A stretch of 64,000 nt of DNA. Origin: Spongilla lacustris (Eukaryota > Porifera > Demospongiae > Spongillida > Spongillidae). How positions within the stretch are numbered: position 1 is the first letter of the stretch; each line of letters opens with the position of its first letter. Below, piece by piece: positions 23,650 through 36,514 of this stretch. The notes below the pieces were generated by a model. The model did no database searches. It had not been told where the DNA came from and was given only the letters and a program-made list of their open reading frames with translations. A program made the position numbers and the translations under genes. Location: contig OX442416.1 of assembly GCA_949361645.1 (NCBI GenBank), forward strand, positions 252,887 through 316,886, written 5' to 3'.

Positions 23650-26600
23650 AATGGGCCACACCCTCAGGGCCTCTCACATACAGGTCACACCCACAAGGAC
23701 TCTGCTCTGCTTAGTGCGCTTAACCCTTTTCTGCCTCACATACAGGTCACACCCACAAGGACTCTGCTGTGCCGCAGTGCGGTTAACCCTTTACTGCCTC
23801 ACATACAGGTCCTCACATACAGGTCACACCCACAAGGACTCTGCTCTGCTGTAGTGTGCTTAACCCTTTTCTGCCTCACATACAGGTAACACCCACAAGG
23901 ACTCTGCTGTGCCGCAGTGCGGTTAACCCTTTACTGCCTCACATACAGGTCCTCACATACAGGTCACACCCGCAAGGACTCTGCTCTGCCGCAGTGCGCT
24001 TAACCCTTTCCTGCCTCACATAGAGGTCACACCCACAAGGACTCTGCTCTGCCGCAATGCGGTTTACCCTTTACTGCCTCACATACAGGTCCTCACATAC
24101 AGGTCACACCCACAAGGATTCTGCTCTGTAGCTGTGCGGTTAACCCTTCACTGCCTCACATACAGGTCACACCCACAAGGACTCTGCTCTGCCGCTGTGC
24201 GGTTAACCCTTTTCTGCCTCACATACAGGTCACACCCACAAGGACTCTGCTCTGCCGCAATGTGCTTAACCCTTTCCTGCCTCACACTGGTCACACCCAC
24301 AAGGACTCTGCTCTGCCGCAGTGCGCTTAACCCTTTTCTGCCTCACATACAGGTCCTCACATAGAGGTCACACCCACAAGGACTCTGCTCTGCCGCAGTG
24401 CGCTTAACCCTTTCCTGCTTCACATAGAGGTCACACCCACAAGGACTCTGCACTGCCGCAATGCGGTTTACCCTTTACTGCCTCACATACAGGTCCTCAC
24501 ATAGAGGTCACAACCACAAGGACTCTTCTCTGCCGCTGTGCGGTTAACCCTTTTCTGCCTCACATACAGGTCACACTCACAAGGACTCTGCTCTGCCGCA
24601 ATGCGGTTTACCCTTTACTGCCTCACATACAGGTCTCACATACAGGTCACACCCACAAGGATTCTGCTCTGTAGCTGTGCGGTTAACCCTTCACTGCCTC
24701 ACATACAGGTCACACCCACAAGGACTCTGCTCTGCCGCTGTGCGGCTAACCCTTTCCTGCCTCTCATACAGGTCACACCCACAAGGACTCTGCTCTGCCG
24801 CAATGCACTTAACCCTTTCCTGCCTCACACACAGGTCCTCACATACAGGTCACACCCACAAGGACTCTTCTCTGCCACAGTGCGCTTAACCCTTTCCTGC
24901 CTCACATAGAGGTCACACCCACAAGGACTCTGCACTGCCGCAATGCGGTTAACCCTTTTCTGCCTCACATACAGGTCACACCCACAAGGACTCTGCTCTG
25001 CCGTAGTGCGCTGAACCCTTTTCTGCCTCACATACAAGTCCTCACATACAGGTCACACCCACAAGGACTCTTCTCTGCCGCAATGCGGCTAACCCTTTCC
25101 TGCCTCACATACAGGTCACACCCACAAGGACTCTGCTCTGCCGCAATGCGCTTAACCCTCTCCTGCCTCACATACAGGTCACACCCACAAGGATTCTGCT
25201 CTGCCGCAATGCGCTTAACCCTTTCCTGCCTCACACACAGGTCCTCACATACAGGTCACACCCACAAGGACTCTTCTCTGCCACAGTGCGCTTAACCCTT
25301 TCCTGCCTCACATACAGGTCACACTCACAAGGACTCTGCTCTGCCGCTGTGCGGTTAACCCTTCACTGCCTCACATACAGGTCACACCCACAAGGACTCT
25401 TCTCTGCCACAATGCAGTTAACCCTTTTCTGCCTCACATACAGGTCACACCCACAAGGACTCTGCTCTGCCGTAGTGCGCTGAACCCTTTTCTGCCTCAC
25501 ATACAAGTCCTCACATACAGGTCACACCCACAAGGACTCTTCTCTGCCGCAATGCGGCTAACCCTTTCCTGCCTCACATACAGGTCACACCCACAAGGAC
25601 TCTGCTCTGCCGCAATGCGCTTAACCCTCTCCTGCCTCACATACAGGTCACACCCACAAGGATTCTGCTCTGCCGCAATGCGCTTAACCCTTTCCTGCCT
25701 CACACACAGGTCCTCACATACAGGTCACACCCACAAGGACTCTTCTCTGCCACAGTGCGCTTAACCCTTTCCTGCCTCACATACAGGTCACACTCACAAG
25801 GACTCTGCTCTGCCGCTGTGCGGTTAACCCTTCACTGCCTCACATACAGGTCACACCCACAAGGACTCTTCTCTGCCACAATGCAGTTAACCCTTTTCTG
25901 CCTCACATACAGGTCACACCCACAAGGACTCTTCTCTGCCGCAGTGCGCTTAACCCTTTTCTGCCTCACACCCACAAGGACTCTGCTCTGCCGCTGTGTG
26001 GTTAACCTTTCCTACCTCACATACAGGTCACACCCACAAGGACTCTGCTCTGCCGCAATGCGCTTAACCCTTTCCTGCCTCACACACAGGTCCTCACATA
26101 CAGGTCACACCCACAAGGACTCTTCTCTGCCACAGTGCGCTTAACCCTTTCCTGCCTCACATAGAGGTCACACCCACAAGGACTCTGCACTGCCGCAATG
26201 CGGTTTACCCTTTACTGCCTCACATACAGGTCCTCACATAGAGGTCACACCCACAAGGACTCTTCTCTGCCGCTGTGCGGTTAACCCTTTTCTGCCTCAC
26301 ATACAGGTCACACTTACAAGGACTCTGCTCTGCCGCTGTGCGGTTAACCTTTCACTGCCTCACATACAGGTCACACCCACAAGGACTCTTCTCTGCCACA
26401 ATGCAGTTAACCCTTTTCTGCCTCACATACAGGTCACACCCACAAGGACTCTTCTCTGCCGCAATGCGGTTAACCCTTTTCTGCCTCGCATACAGGTCAC
26501 ACTCACAAGGACTCTGCTCTGCTGCAGTGCGCTTAACCCTTTTCTGCCTCACACCCACAAGGACTCTGCTCTGCCGCTGTGTGGTTAACCTTTCCTACCT

Positions 26601-26710
26601 CACATACAGGTCACACCCACAAGGACTCTGCTCTGCTGCTGTGTGCTTAACCCTTTTCAGCCTCACATACAAGTCCTCATATACAGGTCACACCCACAAG
26701 GACTGTTAAC
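23650..26710 (+). repeat. 63-bp minisatellite array (about 47 units)
   Basis: Units carry 'cctcacatacaggtcacacc', 'cacaaggactctgctctg' and 'ccgcagtgcgcttaaccctt' with many variants and occasional partial units ('caggtcctcacatacaggtc'). Because 63 is a multiple of 3, the array shows long false frames with a 21-residue period (MRLTLSCLTYRSHPQGLCSA) on both strands. No coding function is proposed. Confidence 0.95.
25028..25965 (+). repeat. Recent 469-bp tandem duplication within the 63-bp array
   Basis: The block starting near 25028 repeats at an offset of 469 bp (25083-25295 equals 25552-25764), including identical variant units. It is the most recent expansion event visible in this array. Confidence 0.85.
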
Positions 26711-27232
26711 CCACATACAGGCCACACCCTCAGAAACTGTTCTCTGCTGGAAATGTGTACCTAACCCCATTCTACCTCACGCACTGGCCAAACCCTACTG
26801 GCTTCACTTACACAAAGGCTTAATGTACTGCTGATTTAAAAAGAAAATTGGAGAGTTAATAGTAACACCGTGCTCACACTGACGTGAAAGAAGGGTCTGC
26901 AACCACGATAGTGTGAATGAAGTAGCAATATTTATATTTAGACCCGGTGGCGGGCGTCTATCACCGTCTATCTAACCTTAAAACGCGGTCGGCGCGGTAT
27001 CGATAGTTATCGTAAACAATCCGGTCACTGTAGAAACTAGACGGAGTGCCGCTCCGCATATATGCTTATAAGAAACGTATCGCTTGTACATCATAATGGA
27101 GAAATGGTTTTCCATCTGTATATCGCGCACGGCGCGCCTGCAACAACCTGGAATGATGTAATTCAATGTTGTTACCAAGAAACGTACGGGGCGTGCGCGT
27201 AAAATTGTGTCCCATGCCTTAACTACATTGAG

Positions 27233-28457
27233 GTAGGACAGCAGACAGAACAGGCAGTGGTAGGAGCTGTTCACTATAACCTGGTGATCGTAATTGTAAC
27301 ACATAAATGAGACCCCATTCCTGCCCGCAATAGCATGTACATATAGCAGAGGTTATTTAGCACTAATGCCTTATTCAATTTCCTTCTCTTTCTTTGTAAT
27401 GAATACATGTACATATACATGTAGGTAGGTAAACCTATGATGTAGCATTACTTAGCAATCATGAGGGGTAGAGGTAATCCTACATGTAGCTCTTGAAACT
27501 TCCAACATCCAAAATGGTGCTTTCTCATGTGTTCATAAAAGCCTACATGTAGGTAAGAATATTATCTGTTTACTTGAACTATAGGTGCAAATGTAGTGGT
27601 GATACGTGTGTAGTTGGGTTATTAAAATCTCTCCCAGCTGATTATCTTTCCTTCAATGCACTTTTCACAAAATGACATCCTAAATATTTACTTCTTTCAC
27701 CAGATCTTGTCATAACCATGTGATTGGCTAAAACAGTGTGTAGTTAGAAACTCTGTTCAATCGGACAATTCATCGAGCGCTAGCGCTTGATAATACATTG
27801 ACCTGACGCCTGGCGCCCTTCGGTGCCCGTGGCGCCCCATGTCATAAAGCGGCAGGTGGGTTGGTGCCCCCTCTGGCCGCCACTGAAAAGGAGACCTAAA
27901 TTTAGATGTAATGTGTATTTGACACCGTGAGACTTATCACGAGTATCTATGTTGTATTTTATGGAATTATGGCATCATTATCTTGAATACTTGTACAGCA
28001 GTTGCATGGAGAAGTCAAGCAGTCACAGTTATTTATATCGCGGTCCATTCACATTGCGTACATTGTTAGTCACCGGCGATGCAATGTTTGAAACGCTGTA
28101 ACTTTTGAATTACTAATCTGTTTTCATTGGCAAAAGCATATTTTTGATGCATCCATGTTGCTCTGTTAGGGAATACATAAAAGTTCAAGTTATATCAATT
28201 TAGTACCTAACTGAAACACGTACAAGTTATGCACGCGAGTATTTTACCACATTGTCAATACACAAATGAGACGTATACGTATGTATAAACAAAACCCAAA
28301 ACTGCGTTTGAAGTAATAACGAATATGAACGTAGCGTAATGTAATTAATTATGTACGTATCGTACTACGATCAAAGTTTAACCAACTTGCATACTATAAT
28401 AAATATTTAACGGTATATGTACAATAATAATATTTTCTCATTTTAAATCAAAGACAA
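27233..28457. other. Non-coding stretch, no supported gene
   Basis: AT-rich with a short GC-rich block around 27800-27890. No coding signal or repeat family recognised. Confidence 0.5.
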
Positions 28458-29950
28458 TCAACACGGTTGAAGGGATTCCAATGTTGAAATAACATCAATA
28501 AGTTTGACATCAGTGCAGCAAGTGGTTACATGATGACCCAGATCACGCAAGTTACCTTGTAGTTTCGGAGAACCTTCTTTCATATCGGAGAGTTTAGTCA
28601 GAATCAATCTACCAATAGCCCAAATATCTACTTCAAAACGATGAGGCTTATATGTGTTTACAGGGTGCTCACTATTATTCAAATGAATAAGACCTGGACA
28701 AAAATCATTCTCGGAAAGAATGTATGCATCATCAAAGTCAATCAAAACGTAGTTTTTGTTATGAAGTATAACATTATCCCACCGTAAATCATTGTGAACT
28801 ATTCCAACAGAATGCATCAATTTCACAGCCTTAGATATTGAAAGAATTGCTTGAATTAACTGATCCAAAGTTTCAAAGACACATTTCTGACCCCATGGAG
28901 AAAAGTATACTTTGATGACAGACGTGTCATCATCACTGCGATGAAACGAAGATCCCTCACTTTCATGAACAAATGATGGACAGTTTAAAGTCTTAAGAGT
29001 ATTGAATATTTTTTGCTGTAAATATAGGAATGCAGTTGCTTTAGAATCATTAATAAATGTCCAACACTTATGAAAAACAGCTGCCCCATTGATAGCACAT
29101 ATCCTTTTCTGAATAGATAGGCATCCTGGAAATAAGCCAATAGTTTTCGTGTCATGATATGGTACTCGATTTTTGGCAGTAGATCTAGAGACTTCGTTTA
29201 AAGCTTTGAAAACGGGTAAGAGCTTCATATAGGTTAACCAAAGCTCAGGGATTTGATTTCGATTCATAATGTCAAACTGCCCCAAAGGAACAAATTCTTT
29301 TTTCTTATGTTCCAACACACCTAATACGAAATCCAAATGCGATGGTGCTCCCAGAGCTGCGTAAGCAAATATGTATGGAATATCTCCCCAAAAGTCCTCC
29401 CATATATCCCAAGGAGTTTTGGACTCATTTTCTAACACAGGGTCATGACCCATCTTTCCTTTTTGATAATTGCTGAGCAACTTATCTTCACCAACAAACA
29501 GAGGAGGGCCACTAGGAGCTATAAAGAAGTCAGGACGACATGAACCAGATGACGTTGAACACACATTACGATAGATACTGCATCCATATAATAAAATAAC
29601 TGGTAGGGTATAAATATCAACATTAGTAATCATTGAATTCTCCGACTGCAAAGCCCATATATTTCTGAAGTGCGTGATTATGGAAATCAACATCTGTTCC
29701 AAAGCATCACAATTATGGAGATTGTCATCAATATTTGAGCATTGGCAAACCGTAGATTCCCAAATTGAGGATTTAATGAAGAGTTCAAAAGTATCACTTC
29801 TGATATTAAATTTACTGGGTTGTGCTGTTTTCAAAAATAGCTTTAACTCTTCAGATGATTTTGGCAATTGGGATGAAATGCTCTCGAAATATTTACTAGT
29901 ATAGTCATCTACACTACAACCGTCGGTCATGAATTTTCTCCTTTTTGTTG
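28458..29950 (-). CDS. PD-(D/E)xK nuclease-like / protein kinase-like protein (main exon)
   Basis: A 1,493-nt open exon preceded by a strong acceptor ('ttctttcactttgcag'), so the true protein probably begins in an upstream exon. The first in-exon ATG is at 29930 (MTDGCSVDDY). About 130 residues into the exon, RPDFF followed by PLFVGEDKL gives the PD...ExK pattern of restriction-endonuclease-fold nucleases, with a Trp-rich segment (WDIWEDFWGDIPYIF) after it. The last 150 residues look like a kinase: VIKVY (candidate ATP-binding Lys), HNDLRWDN (catalytic Asp and Asn), LIDFDD (metal-binding Asp in place of DFG) and EVDIWAIGRLI. All key residues are retained. The stop TGA is at 28458. A nuclease-plus-kinase fusion is known from Crinkler-type effectors and transposon-derived relatives in fungi, oomycetes and other eukaryotes; assignment to that group is inference. 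A retained, unbroken frame of about 500 codons in this repeat-rich region argues for selection or recent arrival. Confidence 0.75.
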
Positions 29951-30002
29951 CTGCAAAGTGAAAGAAATTGATGAATAAACAGACTACTTTTGATACATAC
30001 AT

Positions 30003-33000
30003 GCACTGTTAGAAAACAGACTTCAGGGATGAAGTAATAGAAATTAATCCAACTGTAATAGTAATACTCATTTAGTTACTGCAATTAGAAAGATGAATAC
30101 ATTAGGTAGGTAATACTATAACACTGCAGCGTTACCTACGTACATAAGTAATGTGTACGTACAAGTGTGCACACTTTATTTCCACCCTCATATTTGTATC
30201 AGCTGTTGGATTCTTGTAGCACATTTTAAAGATTGGTGTTTGCACAATATTGGAAACTACAGAACATAAGAAACTGTACTTGTAACCTCACAGTTTTTCA
30301 GCCAAAAAAAGAAAGATAAAAATCGTGTGCTCGTGATGTTTAAAAATAAATATGGATCTGTAGTTCAACTGGACAGTCAAGAATCCGCCCTGTGTCCACA
30401 CAAGGAGACTTGTTAATGAACTATCGCTTGGATACCAAATGGTGTGTTAAAAATATCAATTATTTGAGCTATAGGACATGGCAGAGCAGTAGGTAGTGGA
30501 GTTCACAAGCTGTAGGACATCATATCTGGAGAAACATACTTGAATGTGTAATGACCAGCTTTTTGTACATAAGGATTTGTTTTAGTATTCATTACAATGA
30601 AATATTCAAAAGAGTGAAATTCTACTTTTACAGTTTGCGTTCTCATAATTTCTACACAATGATAATAACATGTCAACTTATGCACATTGCATCAGAAAGT
30701 AACGGCCTGTCAGTTTAAATAAGTCCAATATAGCAAAGCACAGGTGCCGCCATTTTGTTGCTGATTGACAAAACGACTGAATAAAGCGGAGTAACTAAGG
30801 GTTTTTAATTTACAATCGCTGCTGGGTATATATCTTTATCAGGACCCACGGTAGTTGGTCCTATGTAGGATTGGCTTCGTGGGCGTGGTTTTCGATCGAG
30901 CGTTTTAAAACGGTAACGAAGCGTTGCCTTTACTCGCCAGCTCGCATATAATCCATCACAAACATGACAGATATGCGCATATAATGTGAGCTTCGCTAAA
31001 CAGAGCTGTTTACTTGGAGTGACAAGTCGGTACCAAAATTCCGCCATTTAATTTTTGTTCACCTCCTCCGTCTTCCGTTCATCACGTATAACTCGCAACA
31101 GGAACGTCGTAATAAGACGAGATTAGCTTCAAAAAGTAGCATTTTAACTCCAAACGTATCTTTTCATGCAGATAAGATGCAAAATTGTAACCTGGTGATA
31201 ATATGCCGTGAAATAACTCGAGCAGGTGCAATTCATGATTGATAAAAATTCTCGGTTGCCTAGCAGTATGCAATATGACGCCATACACGCGTCTTAATTT
31301 ACTGTTGCCAGGCTACACACGTAATCTTGATGTTGACGTGGTCTGTCAATTATTTGTGATGAAGAACAGAAAATTGTTTCAATCATGTATTATCTATGAC
31401 TAAACGAACATTACAGATTCAATTGATAGTTAAATCTGCTTTTAATTGAAAGGAAAGCGGGAACGAACAGCTGCAGGTGTACACGTAATGGCGTCTCTAT
31501 CGTCACCAGCAGCTTCGAATTAGCACCCGCCTTTTCTACTGAAACATGGGAGAGCGAAGCCTTTTAAAACATCTGGATGTTAGATGTAACAACAAGGGAT
31601 AGAACTGTGGTGTTTTTATCGACTGTTTCGTAGTATGCGCAATATACGGCTTCGAATCCCTGGCCGCTTCGCTCGACCTAAATCGGGTCTTGTTAGCTGC
31701 CGATTTTTTTCAAGCTAGTACACCATATATCATAACAAACATCATAAACCACTCTTCTATCATAGATAGTATCTGTCTAAGGAGGCTAACCGCGAGATCC
31801 TTCGAGAACAGCGACTACTAAGCAACGGCCGTACGGGTAGCCATAATTAAAACATTACTGGCAAATAATCAATTAACTACGTTATCCGTGTTGACTGTCA
31901 AAGAGTTAAGTGAGGTTAATGGGCCAAATGGGCGGCTGGGCCTGCGCATGCGCATTGCCCCTTGTGGGTGCACGAGATATTGGAGCGGAGTGTGGTGTAG
32001 CTGGTGTATTTGTGCATCATCGGGATGGACTTGGCGAGCGGGATCTCTCCTGGTTAGTGGGATGAGGTGGCACGGCGAAGAGGCTATTTGGAACAGCTGG
32101 TCAGTAGTGTGGTAGGTTGCCCGTCCCAGCCATGGCCGCGTCTACGGGGCGGTGTGCGGCAAGAACTGGTGAGAGAGGGCCCCAACCTGCAACTGGGCAT
32201 GGAGGGTTTGGTGTGACATAGGGACGTCGTTACGCTCCTTGATGCGTCCACTCCCAGCCACGATAAGAACTTGTCTCATACGGTACAATTCGCGTTCGCT
32301 GTGGATTTAACTGTTCGCAAGCTTCGGTACCGTACATGTATTCAGGATCTGTCGTTTGACATTCATTTGAGTCTACTTAATGCTTAATTCTCGATTCTTA
32401 TTAGTGCGCACTGGGTTTAGGCCACCGTTTGACGCACGCGATTCCATATTGATCACCTGAACTCATACGTGCATGGTTGGTGATACCCAGGTAGTTTAAG
32501 GGGTCATAGAGTGAATGAGAGCATTGGTAGGCACTGTTTCTTATACTCAGATACTCAGGGCTATAATAGTGTACCAGATGAGGGATAACTAGGGCCTTAA
32601 GGTTTAGGGGCGTGCTCCTATCCTTAACTTTCCACCTGGCAAATGAATCCAGTGTCAAATTACACCCTGGTGCCATCTGAACACTCTTCATGAAAAAAAG
32701 AAAAAAAACGAAAAAAAAAAAAACTCCCAGTTGGTCCTTGGTCCACTTCGTGGATGAGGCACCTCAGGTACCATACTGCACGCAATGTTAAAAATCCTAT
32801 AGTCCAGCTAGCCTATGCTGTTATGGACTCTCTTCATTTGATTCAGTCCATGGCATTGGAGTTAGGTTAGTGGTCACTACGACCCTCTTCCTGTGTTGTT
32901 GACCCATGGGTAGAGAGAGGCACATAACCACCCCAGCCTATTGCATTTATGTGCCTTAAACCAAGGCAGTGTCTTCGTGTTCTGGCTGACAGCCACCTCA

Positions 33001-33384
33001 ACCAATAGCATGACTAGGTTATTGTCCATATCAGTAGGAAGACAGTTGGGATAAACACTGCGGAATATACCAGAGTAAATTTACAGATCAACTCAATTTA
33101 TAAGTTTGGGACATACTGAAGCATGCGAGTAAGACTTTGTCCATTACAAGAATAAGAAAATCTCAAAATAAATTAAAAGGCTGAAAGGCAGGTTGCGATG
33201 TGTGCTATTAAACCTCCTCTTCTTAAAGCTATAGCCCAGCAATAATAGGAGTGTCATCCCCAGCCGGAGGGTGGAGCCGCTCAGCTCCCTTTCAGCTATC
33301 TCAGCCCATGATGTTCTCACAATGTCGCAATTAACCCGCAGCATTGACCAAGGTGGGTGGCTCTCAGCCACTTAGGCCCTAGGT
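30003..33384. other. Non-coding stretch with no supported gene
   Basis: Includes an A-rich tract at 32693-32722 (interrupted runs of A, possibly an old retroposon tail) and a GC-richer block around 31900-32250. A minus-strand 80-codon frame starting ATGGCGGAATTTTGG at 31047 has a plausible start context but no recognised family. Confidence 0.45.
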
Positions 33385-34080
33385 TAGTGGCCCTTGGCCA
33401 CCTCAGCCCACGGCGTTGACTCAGGTTAGTGGCTCTCAGCCAATGGCGTTGACTCAGGTTAGTGGCTCTCAGCCCATGGCGTTGACTCAGGTTAGTGGCT
33501 CTCAGCCACCTCAGCCTATGGCGTTGATCCAGGTTAGATGCTCTCAGCCACCTCAGCCCATGGCGTTGACTCAGGTTAGCGGCTTTCAGCCACCTCAGCC
33601 CATGGCGTTGACTCAGGTTAGCGGTTCTCAGCCACCTCAGCCCATGGCATTGACCCAGGTTAGTGGCTCTCAGCCACCTCAGCCTATGGGGTTGACTCAG
33701 GTTAGTTGCTCTCAGCCACCTCAGCCCATGGCATTGACCCAGGTTAGTGGTTCTCAGCCCATGGCGTTGACCCAGGTTAGTGGCTTTCAGCCACCTCAGC
33801 CCATGGCGTTGACCCAGGTTAGCAGCTCTCAACCACCTCAGCCCATGGCGTTGTCCCAGGTTAGTGGCTCTCAGCCCATGGTGTTGACCCAGGTTAGTGG
33901 CTCTCAGCCACCTCAACCCATCCCAGGTTAGTGGCTTTCAGCCACCTCAGCCCATGGCGTTGGCCCAGGTTAGTGGCTTTCAGCCACCTCAGCCCATGGC
34001 GTTGACCCAGGTTAGTGGCTTTCAGCCACCTCAGCCCATGGCGTTGACCCAGGATAGTGGCTTGCAGCCACCTCATTTAC
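33385..34080 (+). repeat. 42-bp minisatellite
   Basis: Units of 'caggttagtggctctcag', 'ccacctcagcccatgg' and 'cgttgacc', some shortened to 33 bp. Period 42 gives a 14-residue false repeat (QVSGSQPPQPMALT) on the plus strand and LRWLRATNLGQRHG on the minus strand, both open. Single diverged unit-like fragments occur nearby (about 32862 and 35198), so the unit probably arose from local sequence. Confidence 0.93.
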
Positions 34081-36495
34081 TCTTAAGTCATAGTCCAGCA
34101 TATATTGTCCTAATGTGGTCTTGCATGGTCCACTACTCAGACCTATTAAGTTTAGAGCACGGTGCGATCCTGTCTCGCTTAGCCTGTGCATGGCCCATGG
34201 CTAGCATAAACTACACGGGTGATGGGAGACCAAACAAGTACACGAGGAGTGCGCACACGCAGCATACAAACATATAGGTTTATATGATCTGTTGCAGATA
34301 GGCTGGACCGGTTAGAACAAAGGAGTACTTTCAATGCAGTGCAGAGGCTAGCATGGTTCAGTATTACACACATTGCGTAACTATGTACTAGTGTGCATCA
34401 CAAGCACTCACTACTCGGACCTGTAAAATGCTGTTGGACACCTCAGTTAGCTTGGTTGCCAATAACTGGTCGTGGTTTGTTGTTAATCTTATGTTCAAAT
34501 TCTAATATCTGTCCACCATTGCTTAGGTATGTTTGAGACAGAGCTTATCGGCCAAATAACTGTCAGTTAATGTTACATTGTGATGGTTAATTTAATGGTC
34601 GAAGCTATCTGACCCAATGCTGAGTGGGACTTCTATTCAGGCTGGCGGAAGGGCCATGTACCCATTTGGTGGCCGTCATAGTTATTCAACCGTCGTCCAT
34701 GGTTCAATAGTAGGTAGCATATATAGGTGAATCTGGTGGTGTCATGGCCTGGTACATCAGTCATCTTCATTTTACCCATTGTGTGTCTTGGATTTGTAAT
34801 CATCTGTGTACAGGCTTAACAGGTGTGTGGTACTTGTTCATAGTAGGAGTTATTTGTGTGAGTCTCCTTACAAACTCATCCACCCTGTATAGTGGTCTGG
34901 TTCAACAGTTTTCCAAGTTGCGATTAATGCCTCCAGGGTCGGAATAGTTGGGCATTGTTGTGGTCCCACACCTACACCAAGAGTTGATGCGGTTCATCTT
35001 AAATAGGAGTTAGAATTTGAGAGCTCCATATGTTCTAGAACAATGGGGAATGTCACGTGCCTTGGTGTGGATATACTTGTTTACCTAATCAGGAGTCCCA
35101 TGGGTGTAGTTGTCAGCCTGTCAAATATGTGTTTTCCTTGTTAACCTCCTGTTTTTCGTTGGGTGCAGGCTTGCTGCTTGCTGTGTGGCTCCCATCAGGT
35201 TCAGCCCATGACGTTGATGACAGAGGTTGCAGGTTTACTGTTTTGTGTGATTAAACTGGCGCTGAGGAGGAAGGCAGCGTGGAGGAGAGGCAGGAAGGTT
35301 CACCTGGTGTACGTTGTGGATGGCCTGGCTGTGGGTTAGTCCTCCACCTCTATCTTTAGTCCTAATGCCAAACGCTGCTGGAGTAAAATGTGGCGTTTGA
35401 GTGCATGTTACTTGCTGCCTCCCTCCGTGCCCTGGAAAAGTGTTAGAGGTCTGCGTTTAAGGAGGTATGGACTCGAGGTGTTTAGCTGGTCTGGTGTGTG
35501 TATGGGTGCTGATTGGAGATGGTCCAAGGCCCTAGAACTGAATACTACTCCCATCACAAGTTCAGCTGCTGCGGTTTTTCTCTTCGCTGGGAGCATTGGA
35601 TTTGGCCTGACGCTTTCTGCTCACCATCGGCCCAGGTGGTTGGGAGTCTTCAGCTCCACTATGTCTGCATGTGGCAGCACTCTTATCTACAGTCCTCTTG
35701 AGTGAATCACCTATATCTTGGCCATTGATAGGCAGGTTGAGTCTCACTAGGGGACCATTTACACAACAAGCTCCATGTGCTTACCTTGGCAACAGGATAT
35801 TCTTCAAGGTGTTCCCATCAGGCTGGTGTAATCTCTTAACCCCCATCAGCATTTGTGCATGTTGCTGCACCACTCCCTGACAGGGTATGGCTAGCTGCTG
35901 CGGGGAGGCAAACCAATGGGTGGCCCCTACAAATTCATGCCTTATCAATGCCAACAGGCTTGGGGTCGGGGCTGTCCCAAGAAAGGCCACCCCTCTGGGC
36001 ACTCCAGGGTCTTACCCTGGCTCCCCCAAGCCATATCCCATGGTGGGCACCTACCAAGTCAGGTTGGGGTGCGGTTTGCGACCCACCACAGGTCCCAGTT
36101 CCGGGTTGCTTGACATGGGAGTTGTAGAATCGAGCCCAGCACTTGCCAAACCCTTGCTAGGTGCGTGCAGTCACATGGGGGTGTAGTTAAAGGGGGGTGG
36201 TTTTCTAGAGCTGGTCCTATATCCTGCCCGGGCCGCCCCGGCGTAGCCCCATTAACATCCCTATTGACACTTGCTACCTCATAAATGTACATGCATACAT
36301 GTTTAAATATTTTTGGCATTCCATTTTAGTAATCGGTATAAGCTTACCAGCCCAGTGGCTAATGTCATTACTGCCAAGCGCATAAAATGCGAAAAACGCA
36401 TACATGTAGCTTCTGGGGCTCTGCCCCAGACCCCGATGGGGGAGCTTACAGCACCGAGTTGGAGGCTCCATCCCTCATTAATATCTCATATAGGA
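34081..36495. other. Non-coding stretch, GC-richer right part, no supported gene
   Basis: Several overlapping frames of 60-105 codons occur in 35388-36186, but none shows a known motif and they compete on both strands. I see no gene that I can support. Confidence 0.45.
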
Positions 36496-36514
36496 CCCCC
36501 CCCCCCCCCCCCCC
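36496..36514 (+). repeat. Homopolymer of 19 C
   Basis: An uninterrupted C run. A similar C run is near 45496 and a run of 17 G is at 63681-63697. Lengths may be imprecise in the assembly. Confidence 0.9.

Larger units (their letters stand above)
22603..27232. mobile_element. Putative 4.6-kb TIR element filled by a 63-bp minisatellite
   Basis: A 28-bp perfect inverted repeat bounds the segment: CTCAATGTAGTTAAGG continuing CATGGGACACAA at 22603-22630, and its complement at 27205-27232. Both copies contain TTAA followed inward by GGCATGGGACACAA, so an alternative reading is a piggyBac-like element with TTAA targets and 10 bp of matching flank. Inside are a minisatellite and two related 110-130-bp segments (about 23241-23360 and 23494-23612). 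No transposase frame is present and no clear target duplication lies outside the 28-bp repeats, so the mobile origin is inferred. Confidence 0.45.

Noticed and set aside
26275..26709. 144-residue frame MRLTLFCLTYRSHLQG in the 63-bp array
   Set aside because: Same cause: the unit is 63 bp, and several frames on both strands are open.
31640..31680. tRNA T-arm-like 'cggcttcgaatccctgg'
   Set aside because: The flanking bases do not pair as a T stem, and no acceptor or anticodon arm is visible.
32401..32722. Retroposed gene or LINE tail suggested by the A-rich tract
   Set aside because: The tract is interrupted, no reverse-transcriptase or SINE head is seen, and no target duplication is evident.
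35388..36186. Cluster of 60-105-residue frames in GC-richer DNA
   Set aside because: Overlapping frames on both strands without motifs or splice signals; GC-rich DNA has fewer stops by chance.
36050..36190. tRNA-derived SINE suggested by 'gggctcgattcta' (B-box-like) on the minus strand
   Set aside because: No matching A box at the right distance, no tRNA fold and no A-rich tail next to it.
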